This document shows, piece after piece, positions 42,101-53,235 of a stretch of DNA of 64,000 bases (its first letter is position 1; the number at the start of each line of letters is the position of its first letter). The position numbers and the translations under genes were made by a program. The DNA comes from Hydractinia symbiolongicarpus (Eukaryota > Cnidaria > Hydrozoa > Anthoathecata > Hydractiniidae), in assembly GCF_029227915.1 (NCBI RefSeq), contig NC_079875.1, positions 18,407,001 to 18,471,000 on the forward strand, read 5' to 3'. The notes below the pieces were generated by a model. That model was not told the origin of the DNA. It was given only the letters and a program-made list of their open reading frames with translations, and made no database searches.

Positions 42101-45100
42101 GATAACTATGTCTACAACTCTAAAACTATATAAAAGTGATAAAGTTATTTTTTTAAAACATGGTAAATTCTACTCTAAATTCTACTTAGACAATCACCGA
42201 AGGCACAGTTTAGCATTCCTTTGTAATCGACACTGTTATGGTGGTGACCGTACAACTACTTTGACCTTAAATATCTCAAGAATCAAGGTAACAAACATAA
42301 AAAAATTAACACAGTTCATATTCACATTATAATGGACATTTTAAGCACAACTTGTTATCAATTGTTAGTTTTTCTTTGAAGTTCTTAAGCTTCTCTAAAA
42401 ATAAAATAATGACTTCAAACTTGGTATAGTATAGTTTGAGACCGATTTGCGGAAATGGACGAAACATTTTTTTAACCTATCATCATAGATTCTCAGCTTC
42501 TGAATTTAGGCATTTTCGAGGAACCTAATATTTAGGCATTTTCTAGGAACCTGATAAGTTATTTTCCGACAGCATATCAATTTGGAAAGACACATTATGC
42601 AGAAAATATTAAAAGCATTTCTGTGATTGACACAAATCATAGAGTCTAAATAATACAGTAATAGAAGCAGGACACCTAATATCGTGTGTCTGTATAATGC
42701 ACGACACGTTTCAACTTGTAAACGCCAAACATGAGAACTCAGTATTCTTTCAGTATTAACTTCCTTGTCTCCGATAGCCCATAAAAAGATTTATATATAC
42801 AAAGAGAAAGCTTCCAAATACGTGTGTCGCTAGTGTTTTTAAGTGATCCACGGCGATGGCTTTGTTTTCAATTCAGTTTTAGTTTTTAAATGATCTAATG
42901 CAATGTTTTTTGGCTTTCTACAATCCCATTTTGATGTTTCTTAAACAAACAACAGTGAAGTTTTTGTTTTCGGCGATGATGTGTAAAGAAAAGAGTAAAA
43001 ATAGAATAAAGCATTCAGGGTATTTCAAAAGTATTTTTGAAACTTGTTAAATCAACTTTGTGAATTTTTGAATGGTGGGTTGTAAAACTAATAAAAAAAA
43101 ACTTTCTGAGCGATAGTAAATGCAACTGCAACATTTTAAGGGCAGAAAAAGTTGTTGAATTTGTTTGTTTGTTTCTTTTTTAAACCTTTTCTAAACGTTC
43201 AACATTTAAAGTTGAAACAAACAAATATAGTTAACAATTTTATATTTGCTTCTTGACCTATTTGGCTAACTGCTCATGTTTTTATTATCTAATAAAACAA
43301 CAAAGATTGCAATGTTCACAATGTCAAAAATTTTTGTGATGTGACAGCATTGTGAATTGTGTGTGTCGAGCAAGATACATGGTACCTGATGTAAGGTGTC
43401 CTGATTCCAGTACTATACATGACTCAAGTTTAAGGCTAAATGTTTTATTCAGTCCAGAAAAAATGTTAAAAAAGCATTATATCCAAAAGGCATTAAAAAG
43501 GTTAACAATAACAACGAAAGTTCTGACACTACCGAAGGTTCGTGTGAAGGTGATAAATATCGTGCACATGTAAAGTTACATTTAGGCAGCAAAATGACTC
43601 ATTATCAAGTTCTCTTCGTGTACAATTGTCAAGAAGCTTGTAGTCTTAACCCATCTTAAACAGTTGGAATATACGACTATGGGATTAAGATTACAGACTT
43701 TATATATTTAGCGTCTAAATTACGTAAACGTCTTAACTCCATGACTTCACTTTTCTCAGTAACTTTTTCTTTCAACTGAAAAGACATGATATCCCGAGCC
43801 TTGCGTCTATGATGATCATACAGTACTGGAATCAGGACACCTAACATCGTGGATATCGCGTATCATGCGCGTCGGGCACGATTCACAATGTTGTCGCGAT
43901 AGTAAAAGTTTTTAGCATCGTGAAAGTAGCGATCCATCGTGAGGTGGACTTTCACGATGCATCATGACTTTCGCTAATACATCTTTATTATAAAAATCAC
44001 GTAATTAATGTCATGAGAGAATAGCGCAATTAAATATGAATATTTGTTTTTTGTTTTTTTTTTAAATCAAAAACATTTTCGTTGTCGTAAGCTTTTTTCT
44101 TGTTTAGACTCAGACTTATTTAGTTGTTCCACGGGTCCGCCGACCCTAACTTTCACGATAAAAAAAATAATAAAAATATCAACAAACAAACATTTTCTTA
44201 TCCCATCTCGTAAAAAAAAAAGATTATGAATGTCGTAACACCCTCCTTCGTTATGATTAATGTATGTTTAAAATTATGCGGCTTTCTAAAATGATATCAT
44301 TTAGGAAAAATAATTAATATCATTAAATCTTTTTCAATGATATTAAAAAAATAATTAAAACAACGCAAAATACGCATGTCGTAACACCCTCCTGCGTTAT
44401 GAATATAAATAAATAATTTTAATGTTGCGAAAGACTTTAAATATTGTCAACTAAACTATAGTCTGTGAAACTTTTTTTGCACTTAAATTTTACATTAAAA
44501 GAACACTTAACTTATTTATTAAAATAAATTTTGTGTTTTATTATTTTAAATGGGAAAAAAATAACTTGCTGTATAAATTTCAAAAGAACGCAAGTATATT
44601 TTGTATAACTGTCGAAACAGCACAAGAGTAATTCTTGCTGTACATCTTTCAAAACAACACAAAAAAAGCTAGCTGCATAACTTTTAAAAAAAGTTTTTTA
44701 ACATGCAAGTATTTTAATTTTTTCACCTTAAGTACTAGTTACATTTTTTTAATAAGACGAATTATTATTATTTTTCCTTCGCAACTAAAAAATAAACTGC
44801 GTGCCTTATACAAAAATACATAGAAAACGGTTGTCGTAACACCCTCCTCCGTTGTTATTTTTTTAATATTATTTTTTGTTGTTGTTGTTCTGACCATACA
44901 TTCTTATTTTTCAATGAACTTTCATTAAATCGGACATTCTCTAATTTAACATTCGCTATTACAAACAAAACCTACATAGAAAAATATGCTTGTCGTAACA
45001 CCCTCCTCCGTTGTTATTTTTTTATTTTTTTGGTTGTTCAGTCCATATATACTTCTCGATAAAATTATTTTTATTTGGCCGACCGACAGACCGTAAACTG

Positions 45101-46379
45101 CTATCAATTTCGCCCGTAGAACAAGTAATTAAGTTGGAGTCATTTTACTTCTAAAATCCAATTTCTAATAAAAATACAAGATGCAAAAGAATTTTTAAAT
45201 GTAAAAAAACAAAAACAAAGACACAAGATTAGCTATACACATCTATTGTTTAATATTTTTAATGTTATTCACGATCCATCGCGACAATCACGATTAATAG
45301 TGACGATCGCGATAGCATTGTTATTTTTTTATACATCGTGACTATTGCGAAGCTCTTCGTTAACATTTTTTTCTATCGCGATGGTCACGATAGGATCTGG
45401 GATCGTTCGTGTCGCGCATGATACACGCTCACGATGCTAGGTGTCCTGATTCCAGTACTGTATTACTATTTTCACTGGCACCAAAACAGACAGGCTGGAG
45501 AATATTTTCAAGAAAAATGTTTTATTACAATGTATGCTCTCCTCCACAGATCTCCTGTGGTATTTCGCTTCACCAAGTGTTCCTAATGTTACATTTGTTT
45601 TTTGAGCATCAGAAAGAGGTACTAGCTTCATCTGAGACAAGTCGGCAAGTATTGCTACCATTTAAATCATAAAATACAGTAGACTTTAGAAATAATTCTG
45701 GATCCCAAATCGGAAAAAACACCTCACAGAAATAAGATAGATGTGCATATTTTACATGGCTAGCCTCACTAATATCAAGGGGTATACCCTGTCTATTATT
45801 TCCAGGAGGGGCCATGGCTTAGATGGAGAGTCCTAGAGTATTTAATGCTCGTTTTAAGCTACGCAGACCCAATTAGGGCCCGCACTCTACTAGACAACTC
45901 CCTAATTTCCCTCACATGGCTTGGGTTAACCCGGGGATATGGTAACATTCACATTAAGACATAAATCATGAAAATAGGACGTTTTTGTGGATCTGATACC
46001 TGAATCACGAAATCCCTACTTTGAAGGTTGAGCTTAACTGTTAAATAATTGTTTCTATGACACTTTAGGTGCTTTTTTCCAGGCTCAAAAATTCTGCTTA
46101 GGAAGCAATACATCAAATTGTTAGAGTCAGGCAATACGGTCAAAGGTTTAAAAGGATATTATAGCTGGATATAATTGAGTGAAAAGTTATATAGCTACTA
46201 GCTAGCCAGCTACTACAGGTATGTGGAAGTTCTGTCTCGTAAAACTGGGTGGATACGACTGGCGAGAAAAAAGCTAGCTAGCTAGTGATAAAAATTTCAT
46301 AAGAATTACCTGACATAGCTGCTGCGTTGGTGATTAAAATGGCCAACGAAAACAAACACAAGCATAACTTGCGTGACAT
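33168..46379 (-). CDS. BSG: basigin/neuroplastin-like transmembrane immunoglobulin protein
   Basis: Exons in order are 46379-46310 (signal peptide MSRKLCLCLFSLAILITNAA), 37434-37258 and 37122-36988 (first Ig domain), 36643-36293 (second Ig, with CKIS...W...YFC), 35569-35435 and 34890-34726 (third Ig, with FDCSD, SWKK, YSC) and 34538-34419 (membrane segment). All junctions are phase 1, as usual for Ig exons. The membrane exon reads ALWPFIGILAETVLLIIIIV then YELYKKK. It carries the glutamate inside the helix that marks basigin, neuroplastin and embigin. Those proteins act as chaperones for monocarboxylate transporters and in adhesion. Three Ig domains match the long neuroplastin/basigin form. 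The cytoplasmic tail exon is unsure: 33258-33168 looks coding (SGSTSPPVVSYTTGEG to a TGA) but its phase does not join directly, so a small exon may be missing. Intron 1 (8.9 kb) holds a LINE and several TIR elements. Confidence 0.85.
33428..33580. repeat. 50-bp direct repeat pair
   Basis: CGTGTTGTTCGCCCAC and the following 35 bp occur at about 33437-33480 and again at 33537-33580 with few changes. The spacing is about 100 bp. It lies in the last intron of the basigin-like gene. Confidence 0.8.
38613..39272. mobile_element. putative MITE with TTTACAC-type inverted ends
   Basis: The left end reads GACCTGTTTACACACAGG. The right end in reverse complement reads GGCACAGTTTACACTAAAAT. Inside, CATCCTGGGAT words occur in both directions (near 38745, 39115, 39222), which is subterminal-repeat behaviour. 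No ORF. It lies in intron 1 of the basigin-like gene. No certain target duplication was found. Confidence 0.5.
40145..41545 (+). pseudogene. RTE-like LINE, reverse transcriptase region, 5'-truncated
   Basis: GNCRGLKLVDQVMKVIKRVI at 40148-40215 is a reverse transcriptase finger segment. An internal gap follows, then from about 40229 an uninterrupted frame of roughly 425 codons to 41513: FAFVDLEKAFDRVPRK (motif A), HQGSVLSPLLF (motif B) and LLYAGDFVLIAES, where YADD is expected. Next comes a PHD-like zinc finger (CGVCRKG, CQACKHWVHKKC, CKRC). The C-terminal part (MLYGSETW, RRLNWLGHLERM, GRPRKTW) is typical of RTE-type elements. The 3' end is a (GAT)n tail after 41515. The endonuclease is missing. 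The changed catalytic aspartate makes this copy inactive. Confidence 0.88.
41688..42553. mobile_element. TIR element with AGGTTCCTCGAAAATGCC ends
   Basis: AGGTTCCTCGAAAATGCC followed by TAAATTCAGAAGCT at 41690 is matched in reverse complement at about 42500-42533. The right end has an extra partial repeat of the same end (near 42535-42553). No transposase is visible between. The small ORF at 42099 has no known relative. It lies in intron 1 of the basigin-like gene. Confidence 0.65.
42656..43422. mobile_element. diverged short copy of the CAGTACTGG TIR family
   Basis: The left end (CAGTAATAGAAGCAGGACAC) and right end (read inward, TAGTACTGGAATCAGGACAC) are variants of the ends of the larger element at 43825-45462. 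Both continue with 'atcgtg...cacgacac'-like words. 767 bp, non-coding. Confidence 0.6.
43825..45462. mobile_element. Tc1/mariner-like non-autonomous element with CAGTACTGG ends and TA duplication
   Basis: CAGTACTGGAATCAGGACAC at the left is matched exactly in reverse at the right, and both ends are flanked by TA. The ends continue with ATCGTG, GTATCATGCGCG and clusters of TCGCGAT/CACGAT words (43890-43970, 45270-45410) that could bind a transposase. Inside, the word TGTCGTAACACCCTCCT recurs four times (about 44233, 44377, 44833, 44993). No transposase ORF. About 1.64 kb. Confidence 0.72.
45725..45955 (-). mobile_element. SINE, 5'-truncated antisense copy
   Basis: In reverse complement it follows the body of the SINE at 10626-10975 from 'gtgaatgttaccat' to the 'tatctta' tail. 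Shared landmarks are AACCCAAGCCATGTGAGG, TAATAGACAGGGTAT and GAGGCTAGCCATGT. The tRNA head is absent. A block of about 35 bp in the middle of the 10.6 kb copy is missing here. Confidence 0.85.
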
Positions 46380-46979
46380 TTTTGCCCAAATTCCAAAACA
46401 AAACGAATCGCCCTTCCAAATTTGTTGTTGTGACCTTCGTCTCTTTTCTCGCTCCGCTGCCCCTGTACCCCAAAACAAAAGAAAAGCCATTAGTCGGAAC
46501 CACTATTATGCACTTTAACCCTAGGGCTCTCTTTTTAAATGTCAGAGAAGGCGAGACGAATCAAAAACAAGACGCGATTGATAGATTGATGAAAAAGTAT
46601 GATTGGTTCCGTTTGACAATGCCACTGACCCCAGTTTTTAGCATTTCAAAATAGATGCAATTTGTATTAAAAAAAAAGTTGATAAACGTGGGACCTGTGC
46701 CGTTTAAGGCCGGTCTGCACTCACACACGCGCAGTAGAAGGTGATTATGGTCACATTTTTTTTGTTTTTCACGGTCAAATACCTGCTTTAGAGTCCCCCC
46801 TTTTCGATCTATAATGGAACTCCTTGCTTCCCTCTGTAAAAGGGAAATTCCTGAGAATCTGGTGACATTATCAAAAGTTAACGCGTGCGCCGGAAAGGTT
46901 TCCTTCAAATCCGACGATATCGGACACAAATCAACGACATCATGCAGAGACGGAAAAGTCCCTACTCAAAAAGCCGACG

Positions 46980-49900
46980 CTAGTTGAGAATTTGTATATA
47001 ATAAAGAGAAAGAAGTTGGTTCAGAAATGCAATCAGGAAACTACACAGTTCTGTGTCAGCACTAGTAACAGCAACTCGCGACGCTCTTGCCGCTCGACCG
47101 CAGAGTATGCGAGACACTGTTACCCCTTTATTACAACCCATTTGCTCAGGGACAACACTCCACGATGAGGTACAGCAAGAAGAGCAGGAAAAATACTGCG
47201 ACACTGAGGACATACAAGATGAATACAATGAATTCGAAGACTTCAAGCACAATGTCCCCACGAGAGAAGAAGCAAGCCACGGATACTGAAGGGGTCAAAT
47301 TCGACGGAACAACACACAGATGATGAAGAATGGGAATCGTGTAGAGGCATGGCGGTTTAACAATCTCAACCTACCGCTTGCGGGTAATATTATGGAGAAA
47401 ATCACCCCGCATATAGACATGAGAGTAAAGGTTGTTTACAGCTTTAGTTGAAATATTCACAAAGGTGGAGGAAGTCATCTCCCTAATGAAAAAGCAAAGG
47501 TGACAAAAAGTCAATTACAAGCCTGGCGGATATATAAGCATTCACAGAAAAATGCGAAATAAAGCGGCTTGATCTGGAGGATGCTGAGTTTTGGAGCAAG
47601 GCCTATTTACCTGCAGTAAGGACCATTGGGACCCCAGCCTCCTAAGAAGGGAAAATCGTCTTCAACCATTTGCAGATCAAGATCATCGCTACAAGAGAGG
47701 TACTACAGACTGGCTACGGAAAAAGAGATGTATCTACGCCATGGGTTGAGATGACAACCGATGCATCTGGAGATGTTTAGCTGTTGAAAATAGGGATAAA
47801 GAAGAACGTAGAACAGAACCCCTTTCAAAGAAAGGAGTTCTGTTTAAAGCAGTTGACAAGACAAGGATCCAGTACTATGACGATAATATAGACATTTTGA
47901 AACAGTAAACGTAAACGTAAGGATGTGTGCCCTACAAAGATGGATATGGATGGTATTAACTTCAACACCACAGTGAAAAGGCATCGGAGACTCGTCTATA
48001 GTAAGAATTAATACGAGAAAGGGTCGGATGACATTAACCTAGGTATACTGGAGGGGCACTGTTTCCACATCAAGAATATGGATGTTTTGACGAAAGGATG
48101 GCCTTTAAACAAGCTTGCAATCTCAAGCACGTGCGTATAAATGCAACGGCAACAAGACGACCATCATCTGTAATGAATAGAAGGTAAAACAGATTCCGAG
48201 CAAGTCAGAGAAGGTCTTTAACAGAGAAAACTTCAGCTGAGTGGGTATGGTGGAGAACGTATCATACGGAAATTGGAAAGAAGGAGCTCAAAGTAGACGG
48301 GTATGAACCTACCACGAAGACCGTCTACCAGTACCATGGCTGCAAATGACACGGATATCCATGTCAGTCAGAAGCGAACACGTACTGTGATGATGCAGTA
48401 CCGTTCATCGGGGTAGTTGACAAGACAAGGATCCTATACTATGACGATAATATAGACATCTTAAAAGACGCCATCAGTATCCTAGGCGTATCCATGCGGT
48501 ATATGTTGAACAAGTCTTTGCGTCTGAACCAGAAAGTAGAGCAATACGCACCGGAAGAACTTTGTAGGCACTAATGTAGGGATTTTTGCTTTAACAAGAA
48601 TGTAAGCATTGCAAGGAGGTGCAAAAAGCCTGCATGGAATACACAAAAAACGACACCTATGAGCTACTGCTACTGCAAACGGATATGGTAGGTAGTCCGG
48701 TAATCTGTAGTTATCACGAGCATGTATCCAAAGACGCCAAAAATGCAAAACATACTCTTGGTTGTAGACATCAACATGCTCTAACCCAGCACCTTGAAGT
48801 ACGACTTCCCTCGTCGTAAGGGGAAGCTGATAAAGGTCCCTACGCCAAAAGCAAGCCATAGTCAAGAGCGCCTGACCAAAGGGGTACAAGACGAAACGCG
48901 TTTCGGATTCGCACAAGTAGACATCAAAGTATCTCTTGAGCTGCATAAAAAATTCAGCGAAATGTCACCACAAATTGTGGTTAAGGAGATACCCGGCGCT
49001 CAAATTCCTGAGTATATGCATAAGTACCGGAAAGCAACAGGGTGCAAGCGTGTTTTTGGTACCCAAAGCTTAAGCTGCTCGGGTTGATGAAAGCAGAAAA
49101 GACCCTGATCTATACCCCACTACTCAAACGGTCCTCACCTATGGGTTAAAAGTGATAGCCTTACACAAATTCACAGATGGCGAGACGTGAAGCTGATAAA
49201 GACTTTGACAAACGTATTGCGAGTGACACAGCAAAACTCAAGGAGAACTCGTACTACGGCAAGATGATCGAAGATGTCGCCAGGCACACGAACTAACAAG
49301 AGGTTTACAACAGATGAAAAGAAGGTTGATCAGGCGATGCGTTTTCCACATCTTTAAGATCTCGAAGAGATAGGCGATGCTGATGAGATCAGAGAGGGCA
49401 AACACAAGGTGAGAATTGACCGAGCTTATCAATGTAGGATTGCAGTGTACCAGCTCGCCAAGTAGTTATACTACAACTTCTGCGATAAGTATGTAGATCG
49501 GTGAGACTTTGAGTGTATGTATATGGATACGGTTTTGACGTATTTTGTCATCTCCGGGAAAGAGCTGCGAGATGTCGTGCATCTTGAGCTGCTCGACGAG
49601 TACGACAAAGACGTGAAAACTGGCTCATAACAGACAGGTATTCAAGTCTAACGGGAGGCTTATTCAAACCGGAATTTATCAGGTACAGGATAGTTGCTCT
49701 GACAGCAAAGCACTACTTCGTAAACGATAAAGATGGAACCAAGTTCTAGTGTAAGGGTATGTCGAAAAAGCAGAATGCTATGACTTTGGAGAGGTACATG
49801 AACGTGTTGAAAGGAAGCCTAGACACTAGGAAGAACACAGGCTTCCGGTTAAATGACCAAGGGATGATCACGTATAAACAATCCAAGCTAGGAATCTCAC

Positions 49901-50470
49901 GGCGTTCTATTACAAAAGCCAAGTTCTCGATGACGGGTGTGCACACAGTGCCCTTGAAGTTGTAAATAGTCAAGACATTTTGTGATGTTATACATCACAA
50001 AATCCCAGAGGGTTATGGGGTTTTGTTTTTAAAACAAATATGAAAGTATGTCATAGGCGTCGGTGTTTGGTACGCACGAGGCTCCGTACGATCGCCAGCG
50101 AAAGTAAATGATACGGCAAGAATTCACACAGAAGCTACTTTCACAAAGTCTCCTGGAAGCTCAGCTCCCCGGTGCAATAAGCGTGACGATTTATCGTTTT
50201 TCAGATGATTCGGATGAAGTCTATATAAATAAAAAAATGTTTCGCCCTAAAAGAAAGTCTTAATCCATATGCTCTACGAAGCATTGGTGGATCTAGGTTT
50301 TACCTTCCGGTATGCCCTCACGGGAAAGAAGATTCTAGGGACCACAAGACCCTCTGCGCAGTTGGACATGGACGATGTTTTGAAGATGATAGAAAACTTA
50401 ACAGGTGACAAGGTGATGAAACACACGATCCAATTAATCGAATTCGATTGGTGTAAATTACAATGAGCAT
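46980..50470 (+). pseudogene. second Polinton-like element remnant with a different DNA polymerase B
   Basis: Pieces of a PolB protein appear in all three frames. They include GHCFHIKNMDVLTKG (about 48058), YEPTTKTVYQYHGCK (about 48301, exonuclease region), KENSYYGKMIEDVARH (about 49223, motif B region) and YMDT followed by a non-conserved sequence (about 49520, motif C with the second aspartate lost). A C-terminal domain follows (FIRYRIVALTAKHYFVND, then GMSKKQNAMTLERYMNVL) to 49965. These differ from the polymerase at 20-23 kb, so this is another lineage. Many stops and shifts. No terminal repeats were recognised, so the ends are approximate. It lies just upstream of basigin-like exon 1. 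Confidence 0.8.
50269..50466 (+). pseudogene. relative of the conserved small protein, in the second element
   Basis: 65 codons: MLYEALVDLGFTFRYALTGK, then LDMDDVLKMIENLTG. It shares the DLGFTF-YA-GK and LD-DV-KMI patterns with 23814-24065 and 17559-17799. The C-terminal GWIPAS part is missing. It is downstream of PolB, as in the other element. Confidence 0.6.
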
Positions 50471-50537
50471 TAAAATAAAATCGAAACTTGACAGGTGATA
50501 CACGAGAACAGATTTTTGGCATTTTTCTTTTAATAAA

Positions 50538-50740
50538 ATGTCTTCAGAGAGCGAAGTTGAACTCGCTGTTGTTGCAGTTATTATTTCAGCAACTAAATAT
50601 TTAAGAAAACATTAGAAATGTCGTATGTGGACGGAAAAAAGCTGCAGAAAAGACCTAATTTTGGGGTGTCTGTGATTATGAGATGTTATTAAACGAATAT
50701 CGGTTAGAGCAAGAAGATTAATTTAATTTTCTTTGGATGT
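50538..50740 (+). pseudogene. possible Harbinger (PIF) transposase N-terminal fragment
   Basis: A short ORF starting MSSESEVELAVVAVIISATK is followed, across frameshifts, by a segment reading YEMLLNEYRLEQED then FNFLWMS. This resembles the start of PIF/Harbinger nucleases, where a conserved 'L..L..ED...F.NFLRM' run follows a basic region. The rest of the nuclease is absent. Assignment rests on short motifs only. Confidence 0.4.
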
Positions 50741-50988
50741 CTTTTGCCACAAATAAGCACTAGAGCGTTTCTTCTACCATCCATTCACTGATAAAAATCT
50801 TGTTAAATTCTCTGTTTTTTTTGAATTTCCGCGCCCGAAGGCGTAGGAAATTCTTTAAAACCGTCGTTTTTTTCTTTCGGAGCATTTTTTTAAAAAAAAT
50901 CGACCCTGGGATTTCACGTCGGTCCGTCACAGATGTAAACTTCGTACCCAAGCTCCTTAACTACTGGGAAGTCTAGTATTGACGCTTC

Positions 50989-51870
50989 AGGCCAAAATTG
51001 GTATTTGTTTTCGACAAAATTTGGCACAGTTAACAAAAAAAGTATTGCTGAACATAATGGTGACATAATAATTTTGATTTTTGTCACCTAAATGTCATTT
51101 TAGGCCAAAATTGGTCTAAAAATTAGAACTACTTTATTTTCAACAAAATTTGGAACAGTTAACAAATAAAGTATGCTGAACATGATGGTGACATCAAAAT
51201 TTTGATTTCTTCTTACCTAAATGTCATTTCAGGCCAAAATTGGTCCAAAAATTAAAACTATTTTATTTTTAACAAAATTTGGCACAGTAAACAAATGAAG
51301 TATGCTGAACATGATGGTGACATCAAAATTTTGATTTCTTGTTACCTAAATGTCATTTTAGGCCAAAATTGGTCCAAAAATTAAAACTACTTTATTTTTG
51401 ACAAATTTTGGCACAATTAACAAAAAAAGTATGGTGAACATGATGGTGACATCAAAATTTTTGTTTTTTGCCACCTTAAATGTCATTTTAGGCCAAAATT
51501 GGTCCAAACATTAAAACTACTTCATTTTCAACAAAAATTGGCAAAGTTAACAAAAAAAGTATGCTGAACATAATGGTGACATCAAAATTTTGATTTTTGT
51601 CACCTAAATGCCATTTTAGGCCAAAATTGGTCCAAAAATTAAAACCACTTCATTTTCGGCTAAATCTGGCACAGTTAACAAATAAAGTATGCTAAAAATG
51701 ATAATGGTACAAAAGTTTGATTTTTTGTCACCTAAATGTCATTTCAGGTCAAAATTTATCCAAAAATTAAAACTGCTTTATTTTCGACAAAAATTGACAC
51801 AGTTAATAAAAAAAGTATGCTAAAAATGATGGTCACATCAAAATTTTGATTTTTTGTCAACTAATGCCGT
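50989..51870. repeat. satellite-like tandem array, about 129-bp units, seven copies
   Basis: The word AGGCCAAAATTGGT or a close variant begins at 50989, 51102, 51231, 51360, 51490, 51618 and 51746. Steps are therefore 113, 129, 129, 130, 128 and 128 bp. Each unit also holds AAAGTATGCTGAACAT and TGACATCAAAATTTTG. Units are about 90% alike by eye, with the last more diverged. No coding capacity. Confidence 0.95.
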
Positions 51871-51899
51871 TTAAGACCATAAACGTTTCAATCGCAAGA

Positions 51900-53235
51900 C
51901 TTTCAACCATGAATGATAGGCTGTATTTTTTGTTAGCAATTTCTTTTAAAATGTGAGTTTACTATGACACGTTTCGTTTTGTTTGCGTTTGTTGTAAGAT
52001 ATAATGTCACTGGTGTGCTTTATCTTCAGAGGTTCATATGGTTGGCACAATAACACAACGAATTAGCAGGTTTTCATCGAATATTTTGGTAGCGCGTGGA
52101 AATTCTTAGAGCCCCCAGGGCTTCTTGTTATGTTTTAAACGTCCTCCAGCGTAATGTTTTTTTATATATAGTAACTCACAAGCATTTTGATTGGTTAAAA
52201 ACTTTTCGATTGATCTAAAAAGTTAAGCCAGACCGACTTTTTAAAAATCGAATTCGACGAGTCTGAACATGCCGAGAGCATACGATTTTCACATGATACA
52301 CGATCCAATTTGTCAAATTCGATTAATCGGATCGTGCATCACCACCTTTAGGCCTATTTCATGGTAAGACACACGATTTTGATGCCTTTGGATAGATTAG
52401 CTATTGGATGATTTAAATGTTTAGGATTGTTTCGACGCGTGCCATGAATTAGGACGAAGTGCCGTATTTGTATACCTTTCATACAGATTAGATGCGCATA
52501 TACAAGATGTATGCTTATTTTAGATGTGCGGAGAAAAACTGGAACTTTGGTACCAACAAACGGCATCAGTGAATCATAATACGGGGTTGCTATAACATGC
52601 TGTATTAAAATAACTCATTTTTTGATTCGTTGTGCAACACGTTTTGTATTGGGGTTGTGAAAATTGCGTACACGGCTAACATTGTAAACACCAAGCAAGT
52701 AATCGTTTTTTACAACCAAAAGTGTTTACATGAATATTTATGGGAGAAATGAAATCAATGATACGTGTAAATATTAAAGGACGAAAAACCGAAATAAAAT
52801 TTTCACTTTGCCCCTAAAAATAAAATTGGTATTAAGGCTGCCTTAATTTACAGTTAGAAAGATTTCGATTATATAAATAATTTTTATCAAGTTTGGTGTG
52901 CACAACCCTTTAGAGATGTGTTCATCTTCGGCAGTTACCAAGGATATCATACCATATTGCAATACTTCGATAATTTAAATAGGAGATGGACCCTTGTCCT
53001 TTCCTAGGTTTATTTCAAATAGGAGAACGACCCTTGTCCTTTCCTAGGTTTATTTCAAAGAGCCTTGGCGCTAGAACACCACGAATTGGATTTTCACACT
53101 TAATAACTTCTATATAATTTCTCAATAATTTCTATATAATTTCTACAAGCGACTTTAATCAATAATGTCACAGTGTTGTTCCAGGTGTTCATTATCCTCT
53201 TAGCCGATGTAAGCAAAATAAAACAAAAAATATCC
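51900..53235. other. intergenic; one 41-bp tandem duplication
   Basis: No gene recognised. At about 52980-53058 a 41-bp unit (with CCCTTGTCCTTTCCTAGG) stands twice in tandem. The rest is AT-rich DNA downstream of the CCDC122-like gene. Confidence 0.6.

Noticed and set aside
46327-46654. Plus-strand ORFs of 63 and 93 codons
   Set aside because: They are antisense to, or overlap the upstream region of, the signal-peptide exon of the basigin-like gene and have no family resemblance.
50989-51870. CRISPR-like array or repeated gene
   Set aside because: Units of about 129 bp are similar along their whole length and have no spacer structure or open frame.
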